The position numbers and the translations under genes are program-made. DNA of 64,000 nt from Forficula auricularia (lineage: Eukaryota; Arthropoda; Insecta; Dermaptera; Forficulidae): the NCBI GenBank assembly GCA_024734495.1, contig JALMQS010000828.1:248001-312000 (forward strand). The letters run 5' to 3'. Each line of letters begins with the position of its first letter. The first letter of the stretch is position 1. The notes beneath the pieces were generated by a model that saw only the letters and a program-made list of their open reading frames with translations, made no database searches and had not been told where the DNA came from. Shown piece by piece: positions 1 through 9,719 of this stretch.

Positions 1-860
1 GAAAATTTGAGAATGACTAACTATATTTACGACTAAATATCTTGGGAACCACGTCTGTATAGAAACAGATGTTGGCCAATATATTCAACGTCAAATAGTT
101 ATAATTATATATTTATATAAATAAACCTAGCACTTAATCCAAAGAGATATTAATTACAGAGTAGAGATGGGAACAATTTCTCATGAGATAATTTATAAAA
201 ATAATTAAACAGTATTGATAATTAAATTTGATTATCTAAATCTAATAAAAGGGTATTGATTGTGAGTTTAAGTCGAAATCCATGTTTGTTTATAAGGATC
301 AATAGGAGATGATGATGATGATTAGGCTGCTGTATCTGTGTCATCTGCTAGACAAGTGTGTCTTGATTACCATTATATCCAATTTGTTTTTATTATGATG
401 ATGAATTAATGATTAGGCGAGCAGCCAGAAAGAAATTTTTTTAACAGGAACGAGAAAAAAGTGTTTTTTTGTCATTAATTCTATTTCGGTGATTCCATTG
501 AAGTAAAAATAAACTTGATAATGAAATTGAGAATATAAATGAATTAAACAATTACCTGGAAGAGGAAAAAGTAAAAAGAAACAGTTCTACGATTATATAT
601 CAGAAGGAGGATAATAACGAATTGTTTCAATAGTTAAAATAATTATCTAAAGTTTATAAATATTTATGATATATATAGAGTTGAGGAGGTGGCAAAATCT
701 TTGCTGTTTTTCAATAGAACGCTCATTATTCTTTTTTTTTAGCTTCGATTTGTTAATTCTTGGACTATTAAAATAGATCATGATGATTTCTACACTATTA
801 TTAAAAATATCCATTTGATTAGTTTATATATAGCCTATTAATATCAGATTTTATTTTATA
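1..860. other. AT-rich DNA without a recognised gene
   Basis: No coding frame, splice-site pair or RNA gene could be supported here. A short GATGAT run lies near 309-322. Nothing else stands out by reading. Confidence 0.5.
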
Positions 861-890
861 TTTTTACTTTATGCGAAGCATGGGGAAAGT

Positions 891-1046
891 CGAGGGGTGA
901 ACCGCGATTGGAATTAGGTGTACACCGTCTTTGGAATTACTTTGGAATTCATTAGATAATCTATTGTCATCTATTGTCTTCTATTTGGAAATGAAAGTGG
1001 AAGTGGAAGTAGGTGTACACGATTTTAGGTCGCGGTTCACCCCTAG
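891..1046. mobile_element. hAT-type MITE nested in HINE copy 1
   Basis: The ends form a 17-bp inverted repeat, C(T/G)AGGGGTGAACCGCGA. The element is flanked by an exact 8-bp duplication GGGAAAGT (883-890 and 1047-1054). An 8-bp target duplication with an AGGGGTG-type end is typical of hAT elements. A second copy lies at 36041-36200. The small open frame that overlaps it is fortuitous. Confidence 0.7.
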
Positions 1047-1261
1047 GGGAAAGTATTGTAATCGGTCTCGCGACAAACGCGTCTTCAAAGGGTCCTCAGG
1101 TAAAGACTACGGAACCTATGGACTCAAAGTCACAAATTGTAGTATTCAATTAGGTTGAATTTTAGAACGTGACGGTTTTGCCAAAAATTACATGGGGTCT
1201 CGTCGAGAGGCCAAAAGTTTCAGTTTCAGGAAGTGCGTGCGGATGGATGGATGGATGGATG

Positions 1262-1965
1262 TTATCGAAAATAGCGATTGATTCTCATCTAATAGGTACT
1301 TGAGGATTAACAATTCTACATTAAATTTTTGACGTTTCGATTATTATTGGTAACCATTGCTGAAGACATGGAGGAATTGAGTTAAAATCAAAAATAGGCA
1401 TCGATTCTCAACTAATACTTGAGGAATAACAATCCTTCATTGGATTTTTGACGTTTCGGTTATTATTGGCAACCGTTGCTGAAGACATGGAGGAATCGGC
1501 TTAAAATCAAAAATAACAATCGATTCTTATCTAATATTAGAGGAATAATCTTATTGCATACCATTTTTGATGTTATGACTTAATTTGAAACCTACCAAGT
1601 ATTTCTTATCCAATAAGTTATGACTATTAATGGCAACCTCTACTCGAAAACGTGGAAGAATCGGACTTAAAATAAAAAAGACTAAATTCTTTTTTGGTAA
1701 ACAACTCAAACTTTTTGATTTTAAGTCGATTCTTCCACGTTTTCAGTTGAGGTTGCCATCAATAGTCATAACATCAAAAATGGTATGCAATAAGGTTATT
1801 CCTCTTAAGGATCGATTGCTATTTTTTATTTTAAGTTGATTCTTCCATGTCTTCAGCAATGGTTACCAATAATAACCAAACGTCTAAAATCCAATGGAGA
1901 ATGGTAGAATTCCTCGAGTATTAGATGTGAATCGATCAGTATTTTTGAATTTAAGTCAATGGACT
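1262..1965. repeat. Approximately 118-bp minisatellite, partly inverted
   Basis: Units carry GACGTTTCGRTTATTATTGG followed by CTGAAGACATGGAGGAAT. About three units run forward to about 1690, then the array continues in inverted orientation to about 1965. The same unit forms the array at 7125-8160 inside the second HINE-like copy, while the third HINE copy lacks it, so it is cargo of this element family. Confidence 0.75.
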
Positions 1966-2213
1966 GCAAATTGCAAGTGTTATCTGATTAATAATAAAGG
2001 AATAAACATATTAATATTTCAAATGACTTTGGATAAAGTTTAGCAACGATCCGTTGCAGTTTATTTTTTATTATCTAATAAATAATAATAATTTTTCTAT
2101 ACCCTAACAGTTTTGTTTTAAAATTAAGAGGTATTTCATCAAATGATAATTTTACCATTGATATAAGAAATAGAGAACATTTTAATAGTTTGTTTTTTAT
2201 GAAAAAATTGCAA

Positions 2214-2257
2214 GAAAAATTGAAAACGAAGCCAATTGGCTTCGTTTTCAATTTTTC
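2214..2257. repeat. 44-bp perfect palindrome
   Basis: The two 22-base halves are exact reverse complements, meeting at CCAA|TTGG, with no spacer. The RNA of either strand would form an uninterrupted hairpin. No flanking duplication was recognised. Confidence 0.9.
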
Positions 2258-2425
2258 GAGATTTCGAGAATCTATATAGGCGCTATATAGTTACTATATA
2301 GTATGAAACATTGTGCTACTAGGTAAAGTTCTCTGTATTTTTAATGATTTTTTGTTTGTAAAATTTCTTTTTAAATCTTGGAACAGAGGTGGAAGGAACT
2401 AGTTAATATAAAAATGAAATTAAAA

Positions 2426-2556
2426 ATTTAAATTTAATAAATACAAATCTTTTAAAACACAATCTTTCAAAACGTTTAATAAATCAATAATTGATTAAAT
2501 TTGATTTATTAAACGTTTTGAAAATCGTTTTTTAATAGATTTGTATTTATTTTAAT
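2426..2556. repeat. Inverted repeat of about 55-bp arms
   Basis: AATAAATACAAATC..TTTAATAAATCAA is mirrored by TTGATTTATTAAACG..GATTTGTATTTATT around a short centre near 2490. Probably a foldback MITE; no protein. Confidence 0.6.
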
Positions 2557-2670
2557 TACGAAACAATCAATAAAAATTTTTTTCATTTTTAAAATATATA
2601 AATTACAGGGTTGCAGTTTTTTTTTTTTAATTTTTAATTTTATTTAATATGTTGTATCATTCGCGCCCAT

Positions 2671-3058
2671 AATAAATTTGTAACAGGAATAGCAGGGAAT
2701 TGGACCAAAATTAAAAACAAAGAGTTTTTATTAAATGGGTCAGACGTTTTGTCAATTTATTTTGATTTCCTCAAGTGATTAAGGGGCCAGTGAGGAAGTC
2801 AAAAATATTGAAGGAGACAATAAAAGAGTGTGTCTTCTGCTGGAATTATAAATTTTATTTATAACTAAATAAATTTTATAATTCACAGCAGAAGACACAC
2901 TCTTTTATTGTCTCCTTCAATATATAAAAATTCTCTCCTGGCATAAAACCTTTCAAATGAATTCAAAATAAATTGACGAAACGTTTGACCCAATTAATAA
3001 AAACTCTTTGTTTTTAATGTTTGCCCAATTCGCTGCTATTCCTGTTACAAATTTATTT
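2671..3058. mobile_element. Foldback element with degenerate hammerhead ends
   Basis: Outer arms (AAATTTGTAACAGGAATAGC and its complement) enclose inner arms related to the foldback at 12290-12600 (GAAGGAGACAATAAAAGAG..CTTCTGCTGGAATTATAA). GACAAAACGTC on the minus strand near 2734-2745 and GACGAAACGTT on the plus strand near 2981-2991 look like 3' halves of hammerhead motifs, but CTGANGA cores are damaged. The centre lacks the ribozyme pair seen at 12351-12508. Confidence 0.55.
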
Positions 3059-3059
3059 A

Positions 3060-3810
3060 ATATGTTTCATCTCGAATCTACATCATTCTCTCTGAAGAAA
3101 ATTATTAATACAAACTTCTGGATCAAAGATTTCAAATGATTAGCTACAACTTCTTATGATGTAACGATTCGTGTTTATTTTTTTGATTTCTGAAACTAAA
3201 ATGCTTAAAATCTATTCAAGTTCTTTGTCATTGAAATACAAACATTCTCTACGAACACCTGTCCTCGAGTTATTGTGGTTATCGAAATCCAGACATATCG
3301 ACGCACAGATAAAAATATTATGTTTAATATTATTAAAAAGTCTAATTCAATCGACAAGCAATTTTTAAAATTAAGAATAAATAAATAAATAATTTTTATA
3401 ATTATTTAATCTTCAAATAGTACCTATCTCGTATACATAGATTGACAATGAGATTTTATCTAAGCAAAATCAATGAATAGAACGGAAGTATTAAATTTTC
3501 AGACAAAGCAGAAATAGAAAAAAGAACAGACTTCGAATTATTTTTTCCCAAGATTAAATTCAAATGCTTTCATGGAAAATTTCTCTATTAATATTATTTT
3601 TATTCGCAATTCAATGGAAAAATTTAAAAATAACTACGGTAAATAATTTAAATCCTATTGAGATAATTTTTATTTTCATTACTTTACAATAATTATAATA
3701 TTATAAAGTATATAAAAATCTTGCGTTTTCATGAAAAAAATAAATTAAAGAGATATTTAAGATTCCAAGTTCAATGGAGTTGTGTCCCTTGTTGACGACC
3801 GCTTTTTCAG

Positions 3811-3841
<31 letters not shown>

Positions 3842-3867
3842 GGGCGATGAGGGGTTCTCTATTGAAC
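3060..3867. other. AT-rich DNA with an (AT)n microsatellite
   Basis: No supported gene. An uninterrupted AT dinucleotide run occupies about 3816-3841, immediately before the 3' end of the LINE fragment. The short open frame at 3171-3368 has no recognisable features. Confidence 0.5.
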
Positions 3868-5470
3868 TTTTTTTTTTTTTTTCATGAATATAATTTATAT
3901 TTATTTATTTATTTGGAGAAAACAACAGTCATAGTTCACAAAAAAAATTAATAAAAACAAACATAATATAGATCAGAAAAAATAAAAAAACTATGACTTA
4001 TTACACATTTTCGTCACTGAGAGATACAGCATAAAACAAAGTTGGAATCTAGGGACAGAGCTCGAAATACAAAATTTTAGCATGTTGAGTGATTCTTATC
4101 CATTTTCAAGCCTAATAGAAGGAATCACATGGAAATGGACAATTACATTTAAATCAAACTTCCACAAAAGACGAAACAACAATAATAACTTAACTTAGAA
4201 CAGAGCCTCTCTCAAACAAACCAAAGGCTCGCCGGCTCACTCGGCCTCCCAGTGGCCCACTCTCACCCAACCCAAAATGACTCAAACGCCAAAAGTCAAA
4301 TAAATCAAAGTCTACCTCCATAGTCACCAAAATTAAAATCAAAAAGTAAATAAATTAAATCATATGAGTCAAAAAGCTAAAAATCAAATAAATTAAATAA
4401 ATTAAGTCAGTTAAGTTTAAAATTGAACAATCATAAACAAATAATTAAAAATTAAAAACCAAAACAAACCCAAAACAACCAAATTACATCAGTATAGTCA
4501 AAAATTTAAAATAAAAAAACTGAATAAAATAATAAATTAACCCACCCAAAATGAAAAGTCATGAATGCCAAAACAAAAATAAATTAAACAAACAAACAAA
4601 ATCAACGCAGTTCTAACATTCAAATAAATTAAACAAATATACTAGTAAAATCAAAGTAGTCAAAATGTCAAAGCTGAATGAATCAAACCAGATCAGGCGA
4701 GTTACATCCGCCACACAACAGACCAGGAGAGTAAACTTTACGTAACAATGATCAGCCGAAGCAAATCAAAACACTCAAATGTGAATCATGTAAAAATCAA
4801 TCTAATTTCGTTCTTGAAAGCCCGCACGCTTGTATTATAAAAATCACAGCCACAAAAATTATGATTAAAGTCGCTGCACAATCTGACCAACGGAGCTCTC
4901 CGACCCGCGTTTGTATGACACTTAGATTGGGCAAATACGTGAGACAACCTGGACGCCGGACGCGGACCCGGAAATCTATCTGTGCCAGAAGATCAGGGCA
5001 ATCCACCTCAGACAGACAAATATTTCTTAGTGTCATCGCACCAAGAAGCAACCTTCTAACTTCCAATGTTGGAAGTTTAAGATGCGACAGTCGCATTTCA
5101 TATGAGCATTGACTTAGTTTCAGTCGGTGGAACACCATTTTGGAAAATTTTCTCTGCACAGACTCCATATTTCCTTTGTATACCTCATAATATGGATTCC
5201 AAACAGCAGAACCGTATTCCAGCTGAGACCTGACCAGAGCCCGATAGAGTGTCAAATATGTAGATTGCAATCTAAATTTCCCAGAAGTTCGACATATAAA
5301 ACCCAGCATTTGATAGGTCCTATCAGTAATCATCCGGATATGTTGGTCAAACAACAATTTAGAGTCAAACATCACCCCGAGGTCCCGGATACTAGTCACT
5401 CTGTTAACTTGTATACTTTTAATAGTAGGACATATAGGGCAGGTCAAAGTAAATGAAATATTAAAAAAAA
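3868..5470 (-). mobile_element. 5'-truncated non-LTR retrotransposon
   Basis: On the minus strand the C-terminal part of a reverse transcriptase is followed by about 900 bases of A-rich 3' sequence that ends in an oligo-A tail (plus-strand poly-T at about 3868-3881). Coding similarity stops abruptly near 5456-5470, which is the usual 5' truncation of target-primed reverse transcription. The oligo-A end lies just beyond an AT microsatellite. Confidence 0.75.
4797..5456 (-). pseudogene. LINE reverse transcriptase, C-terminal fragment
   Basis: About 216 residues are open. The N-terminal part reads VTSIRDLGVMFDSKLLFDQH and is followed by LGFICRTSGKF, LYRALVRSQLEYGSAVWNPY and VQRKFSKMVF, the thumb/connection signature of Jockey/CR1-type LINE reverse transcriptases. 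The catalytic fingers and palm, including the YADD box, and the endonuclease are missing because the copy is 5' truncated. Similarity fades after residue 170 and the last 25 residues are probably read-through. It cannot encode an active enzyme. The plus-strand open frames in the same interval are shadows. Family assignment to Jockey/CR1 rather than another LINE clade is from motif memory. Confidence 0.8.
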
Positions 5471-5539
5471 ATCAAACCCAGTGACAAGGGATTTATCCCA
5501 ACTCAGTTAATGACCCGCCCTAAGAAATTTTAACTTTAT

Positions 5540-5730
5540 TGTAAAATGCCACTGTATATCTTATTATACTCTTATTAAACGAGCAAAAATTGTATATTTA
5601 TTTATATATTTGTATCTTGGTTCTATTTTGAAAACGGCCCTACCGATTTTGATGAAACAGAATCTATTAACAAGTTTTGAGGATGAAAAAACAATCTGGC
5701 TAATTCTGGACCTCATCAAAATTCATCTTA
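5540..5730 (+). repeat. Dispersed repeat containing ACGAGCAAAAATTG
   Basis: Shares an end (CTCTTATTAAACGAGCAAAAATTG), a central TTGTATCTTGGTTCTATTTT and a CTACCGATTTTGATGAAA block with the reversed copy at 26250-26500. Non-coding; class unknown. Confidence 0.6.
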
Positions 5731-6278
5731 ATTGATTTTTTCTTAATTAAAGTAATTATTGATGGATGAAAATCTCAATAAAAAAAATGACTCGCCGGAT
5801 GTCAGATTAGAACCTGAGACCTCTTGCATCAGAGGCACACACTTTACTGTGACACTTTACTGGACCATAGAACTATTTTTAAAATCTTTGCTTTTTACTT
5901 TTACTAAAATGAATATTTTTGAATTAGACTTTATTATAAGTGTGGAAATAATTGAATATATTATATATAGCTATATATTTTATAAATAGAATTTATTGAA
6001 TAAATTGCGGTGCGTTAAATTTCAAATGTGTACGATATAATTGAATTAAGCTGAAAGAAAGACAACAATTAATTTTAAATCCAGAAACATTAAATATATT
6101 AATAATTATTCTTTTGCCCCCCCCCTTTTTTTATTTTAACAAAAGATATTTTATTTTATGTGAAGACAAGACAATCTAATATTGTTTTTTTAATGTTTTA
6201 GTTGTGTTTTAATGAAAAATGTTCGTTGCTGGCTGTCTTATAGTTGACAGATTTTTGACAAAGAGTTATATTTAATGA

Positions 6279-6318
6279 GCCACTGATGAAGTCTCAATAA
6301 AGTGACGAAACGTCTGGT
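6279..6318 (+). ncRNA. Candidate hammerhead ribozyme
   Basis: Core CTGATGA at 6283-6289, stem II GTC..GAC (with one further C-G pair) and GAAACGTC at 6307-6314. Flanks GCCA and TGGT (6279-6282, 6315-6318) can form helix I. Helix III is only the self-complementary ACGT, so cleavage after GTC would need a dimer. All conserved core bases are present. Confidence 0.65.
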
Positions 6319-6399
6319 AAATTGAATAACTAACTCTGTTGTTTATTTTTTTTGTCCACTTCCCTGCGATTTTTAAAATATTTAATAAAATTTGGACGC

Positions 6400-6570
6400 G
6401 AATGATGAAATACTATTTTTTTTAATTTAAACTATATATTTCGAGCTCTTAACTCATCATCAGGAGAAGATAAAATGATGAACAAAATTTATTTAATATG
6501 ATGGACAGTTGTTTGTGAGTTAGTATGGGAATGAAGAGCTCTAAATATATAGAGTAAATTTAAAAAAATC
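6400..6570. repeat. Foldback with one hammerhead-like arm
   Basis: The arms share AACTATATATTTCGAGCTCTT and its complement near 6533-6553. The left arm contains the minus-strand hammerhead-like motif described separately; the right arm has lost it. Confidence 0.5.
6429..6466 (-). ncRNA. Candidate hammerhead ribozyme (weak helix I)
   Basis: On the minus strand CTGATGA is followed by a short stem II (GAG-TTAAGAG-CTC) and GAAATATATAGTT. Core bases are intact, but helix I is not convincing and helix III is AT-rich and ambiguous. Confidence 0.4.
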
Positions 6571-6654
6571 TTTGTATTTTAAATTTTTTCTCCTTGTGAA
6601 ACATCACCAACTCCAACCTAATATAATTTTCACAAAGAGAAACAAAGAGGTTGT

Positions 6655-6745
6655 CCTCTGCTTGATGCAAATAAACATACACACATATATATCGAGATGA
6701 TATATCTGTATTATATATATTATTTATTTGTTTGAGTCAATAACA
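6655..6745 (-). repeat. Truncated tail of the hammerhead-bearing repeat
   Basis: CAAAGAGAAACAAAGAGG.. TGATGCAAATAAACATACAC matches the tails of the elements at 8878-9505 and 18140-18560, but the ribozyme end is missing. Confidence 0.6.
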
Positions 6746-6760
6746 ATATGTTTCCATTTC

Positions 6761-6904
6761 TCCTTGTTTTACAAAGAGAAAGGGAAACATATTGTTATAT
6801 TTGAATGTGAACCAGAAGAATGTCTTTATTAGTCCTTGTTTTACAAAGAGAAAGGAAACATATTGTTATATTTTAATGTGAACCAGAAGAATGTCTTTAT
6901 TAGT
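6761..6904. repeat. Tandem duplication, 72-bp period
   Basis: Two nearly identical units starting TCCTTGTTTTACAAAGAG at 6761 and 6833. Confidence 0.8.
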
Positions 6905-6988
6905 TCTAAGCTGACCACCAGTGACGAAGGAACACCAAATTTTCAATATCCATACGATATTGACTCCATGAAAAACATTTATAATTAA

Positions 6989-8877
6989 AATAAACTGCAA
7001 CGGATCGTTGCTAAACTTTATCCAAATTCATTTGAAATATTAATATGTTTGTTCCTTTATTATTAATCAGATATCACTTGCAATTTGTAGTTCATATTGA
7101 CATTAATTCAAAAATAATTCTCATTTAAGAGTCGAGGAATAACCATTCCACATTGGATCTTTGACATTTCGGTTATTATTGCAACCATTGCTGAAGACAT
7201 AGAGGAATCGACTTAAAATCAAAAATAGCCATCGATTCTCATCTAATACTTGAGGAATAACAATTCTACATTAGGTTTTTGACGTTTCGATTATTATTGG
7301 TAACCATTGCTGAGACATGGAGGAATCGACTTAAAATCAAAAATAACGATCGATTCTTATCTAATACTAGAGGAATAACCTTATTGCATTCCATTTTTGA
7401 TGTTTTGACTATTAATGGAAACCTCTACTGAAAATGTGGAAGAATCGACTTAAAATCAAAAAGACTAAATTCTTTTATGGCAAACAACTCAAGCTTGAGT
7501 TGTTTACCAAAAAAGAATTTAGTCTTTTTGATTTTAAGTCGATTCTTCCACATTTTCAGTAGAGGTTTCCATTAATAGTCAAAACATCAAAAATGGAATG
7601 CAATAAGGTTATTCCTCTAGTATTAGATAAGAATCGATCGTTATTTTTGATTTTATGTCGATTCCTCCATGCCTTCAGCAATGGTTACCAATAATAATCG
7701 AAACGTCAAAAACCTAATATAGAATTGTTATTCCTCAAGTATTAGATGAGAATCGATGGCTATTTTTGATTTTAAGTCGATTCCTCTATGTCTTCAGCAA
7801 TGGTTACAATAATAACCGAAATGTCAAAAATCCAATATAGAATGGTTATTCCTCAAGTACTAGATGAGAATCAATCGCTATTTTTGGTTTAAAGTCGATT
7901 TCTCTATGTCTTCAGCAATGGTTACTAATAAAAACCGAAACGTCAAAAATCCAATATAGAATGGATTATTCCTCAAGTACTAGATGAGAATCAATCGCTA
8001 TTTTTGGTTTAAAATCGATTCCTCTATGTCTTCAGCAATGGTTACTAATAAAAACCGAAACGTCAAAAATCCAATATAGAATGATTATTCCTCAAGTACT
8101 AGATGAGAATCAATCGCTATTTTTGGTTTAAAATCGATTTCTCTGTCTTCAGCAAAGGTAACGGATAAGAAAACAACGCAGTTGCTATGGTTACTCATAA
8201 AAATTCCTCCCAAATTTTTAGCATTTCACAGAGAGAAGCCTATCCATTCTTACTTAAGCAAGGCTAAATGAGCTATATTAAAACTTTCAAATGAATAAAT
8301 TTTAAAGAATTTAAAAAATTTAAAAAAGTACCATCTTACTCTAGAGTAAAGTACTTTAAAATATAATTTTACTAAAAACTTTATTTAACCTTTTTGTGGT
8401 CCCCAAGGTACTTAATTAGGATATTAAATTTCATCAAAATTGGTTAAGTCATTTTCAAGATATTTAGAAAAAACTAAAAAGTACTGAAATAAAGTACTAA
8501 TGTTTGTGGGCCGATATGTACCAAAAACTAATCAGCGCTTCATTTTGTTAAACTAATGGTAGGTTTTCAATTTCATTTCAATCGGTGCAACGGTGTGGAA
8601 AAAATCGTGGGCCAAAAAACGATAACATCCATCCATACATCCATCCATACGCACGCACTAAATGAAAAATCGCACTTTTTGGCCTCTCGACGAGACCCCA
8701 TGTAATTTTTGGCAAAACCGCCACGTGCTAATATTCAACCTAATTGAATACTACAATTTGTGACTTTAATTGAGTCCATGGGTTCCGTAGTCTTTACCTG
8801 AGGACCCTTTGAAACCACGCTTGCCCCGAGAGCGATTACAATACTTTACCCATGCTTTGCATTGGATAAAGTAAAAA
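6989..8877 (-). mobile_element. Helentron/HINE-like element, copy 2
   Basis: Reverse orientation of the element at 863-2066. The 3' hairpin GCAACG-GAT-CGTTGC is at 6997-7011 and the 5' end (CATTGGATAAAGTAAAAA as read on plus) at 8859-8877. The GGAT-type microsatellite appears as CCATCCATACATCCATCC near 8628-8648. A large minisatellite array occupies 7125-8160. The shared unique part (8160-8877) aligns by eye with 62834-63424. No protein is encoded. Confidence 0.55.
7125..8160. repeat. 118-bp tandem array, head-to-head
   Basis: Direct units begin GAATC(G/A)AT at 7631, 7750, 7868, 7988 and 8107, giving spacings of 118-120 bases. Inverted units fill 7125-7490. The symmetry centre is the palindrome CAACTCAAGCTTGAGTTG at about 7483-7500. 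Each unit carries stem-loop GGTTACC..AATAACC followed by GAAACGTC on the strand where hammerheads would be read, but no CTGANGA core precedes it. Confidence 0.8.
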
Positions 8878-8917
8878 GACTGATGATGAAGACCAAGTCT
8901 TCGAAACTATAGTCTCA
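8877..8917 (+). ncRNA. Hammerhead ribozyme candidate, intact core
   Basis: CTGATGA 8880-8886; stem II GAAGAC-CAA-GTCTTC 8888-8902, six perfect pairs; GAAA 8903-8906; cleavage triplet GTC 8912-8914. Helix III is ACTATAGT (8906-8913), a perfect 8-base palindrome, so a dimer would form eight pairs. This is the expected sequence of a type I hammerhead with minimal helix III, as described for Penelope-like elements. Helix I pairing is weak (GA/TC). Confidence 0.75.
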
Positions 8918-9505
8918 AACAAATAAATAATATATATATATGTGACCTTCTCCGAGAAAAGGGACCTAGTGTGTGAAAATGAAGTTTTGAGAAAAACGCA
9001 TTTAAAGTTTCATAACGCATTATCACTTTGAACACACCTTCAGTTGGGAGATGCGATTTGGTATGGTTAGTTATGATTGGGTGCCGACTTTGGTGACGTC
9101 ATGCCTATGTGGTGACGTATTTTTTGTAAAAATAACTATAAGAAAGGAAAAGAATAAAGTGACGCTTCAGTCTTGTGCCAACTGTATAACGAGTGTTATC
9201 AATATCTCAAAAATTTTCCCAAGTTCGTTTTGTACGTTTTTATGGGGTAAATAAATTTTTATCAGAAATCTAACTCATTTCATCTTATTCTACACCCTTT
9301 TAGGTACCAGAATCCACTCTTAAGTCCAAACCCGTTTTTTGACACACTAGGTCCCTTTTCTCGGAGAAGGTCACATATACAGATATATCATCTCGATATA
9401 TCTGTGTGTATGTTTATTTGCATCAAGCAGAGGACAACTCTTTGTTTCTCTTTGTGAATCAACAACTCTGCTAGTCTCGGCAAAACAAAAACTTTTCAAT
9501 TAATA
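8878..9505 (+). mobile_element. Hammerhead-headed repeat interrupted by a MITE
   Basis: The ribozyme is followed by AAACAAATAAATAATATATA, then after the MITE by GTATGTTTATTTGCATCAAG.. and ends ..CTCGGCAAAACAAAAAC. The same order is found at 18369-18560. No open frame; non-autonomous. Confidence 0.6.
8941..9375. mobile_element. MITE with long terminal inverted repeats
   Basis: TGTGACCTTCTCCGAGAAAA at 8941 is mirrored exactly by TTTTCTCGGAGAAGGTCACA ending at 9375; the arms continue to about 38 bp. It lies in an AT microsatellite, so a TA or AT target duplication cannot be resolved. The open frame inside (9051-9254) has no recognisable domain. Confidence 0.8.
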
Positions 9506-9534
9506 TAATTTTGCTCAATTTATGTTTAAAATAC

Positions 9535-9710
9535 CTTGTACTTATGAATGAGAAGATCTCGTCCCAATTGGTAGAGGAGGAAGTCCATGGTGGGCTTGTA
9601 GCAAGCGAGGGTGTAGTCATAGTCGAAGCCATACACCTTCACCTCCTCAAGGTCGAGCTCGTTACAGGCAAACACCCCCTGCACGTTCACATCGTTGGGA
9701 AGTTTCTTGG
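9535..9710 (-). CDS. NT5DC-type 5'-nucleotidase (HAD family), one exon
   Basis: A 176-bp minus-strand exon encodes KLPNDVNVQGVFACNELDLE followed by VKVYGFDYDYTLACYKP and LGRDLLIHKYK. FDYDYTLA carries the DxDxT nucleophile motif I of HAD hydrolases, and VNVQGVFACNE..IYGFDYDYTLA is the N-terminal signature of the NT5DC2/NT5DC3 (purine 5'-nucleotidase-like) family. The 3' splice site is GATCGCAG|CC (AG at 9712-9711) and the donor is TACAAG|GTATTT (GT at 9534-9533). No other exon of the gene was recognised, so upstream and downstream exons must be outside the window or behind long repeat-filled introns. An isolated pseudo-exon cannot be excluded, but the frame and both splice sites are intact. 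The plus-strand open frame here is a shadow. Confidence 0.85.
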
Positions 9711-9719
9711 CTGCGATCA

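Larger units (their letters stand above)
863..2066 (+). mobile_element. Helentron/HINE-like non-autonomous element, copy 1
   Basis: The 5' end reads TTACTTTATGCGAAGCATGG. The 3' end has a subterminal inverted match (TTTGGATAAAGT, about 2029-2040) followed at once by a perfect 6-bp hairpin, GCAACG-ATC-CGTTGC, at 2043-2057. A GGAT microsatellite lies at about 1234-1260. Two other copies in the window (6989-8877 reversed, and 62834-63424) share both ends. Subterminal inverted repeats, an internal microsatellite and a 3' hairpin are the layout of Helentron-associated elements such as Drosophila DINE-1; that assignment is inference, but the repeat family itself is seen directly. This copy carries a MITE (891-1046) and a minisatellite array (1262-1965). 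No protein is encoded. Confidence 0.55.

Noticed and set aside
931..1158. 75-codon plus-strand open frame
   Set aside because: It lies across a MITE and the body of a HINE-like element and has no recognisable protein feature.
4861..5456. Plus-strand open frames over the LINE fragment
   Set aside because: They are shadows of the minus-strand reverse-transcriptase frame, which has clear family motifs.
7125..8160. Array of active hammerheads
   Set aside because: Stem II and GAAACGTC are present on one strand, but CTGANGA does not precede them on that strand.
7125..8160. CRISPR array
   Set aside because: The whole 118-bp unit is repeated with no unique spacers, and the genome is eukaryotic.
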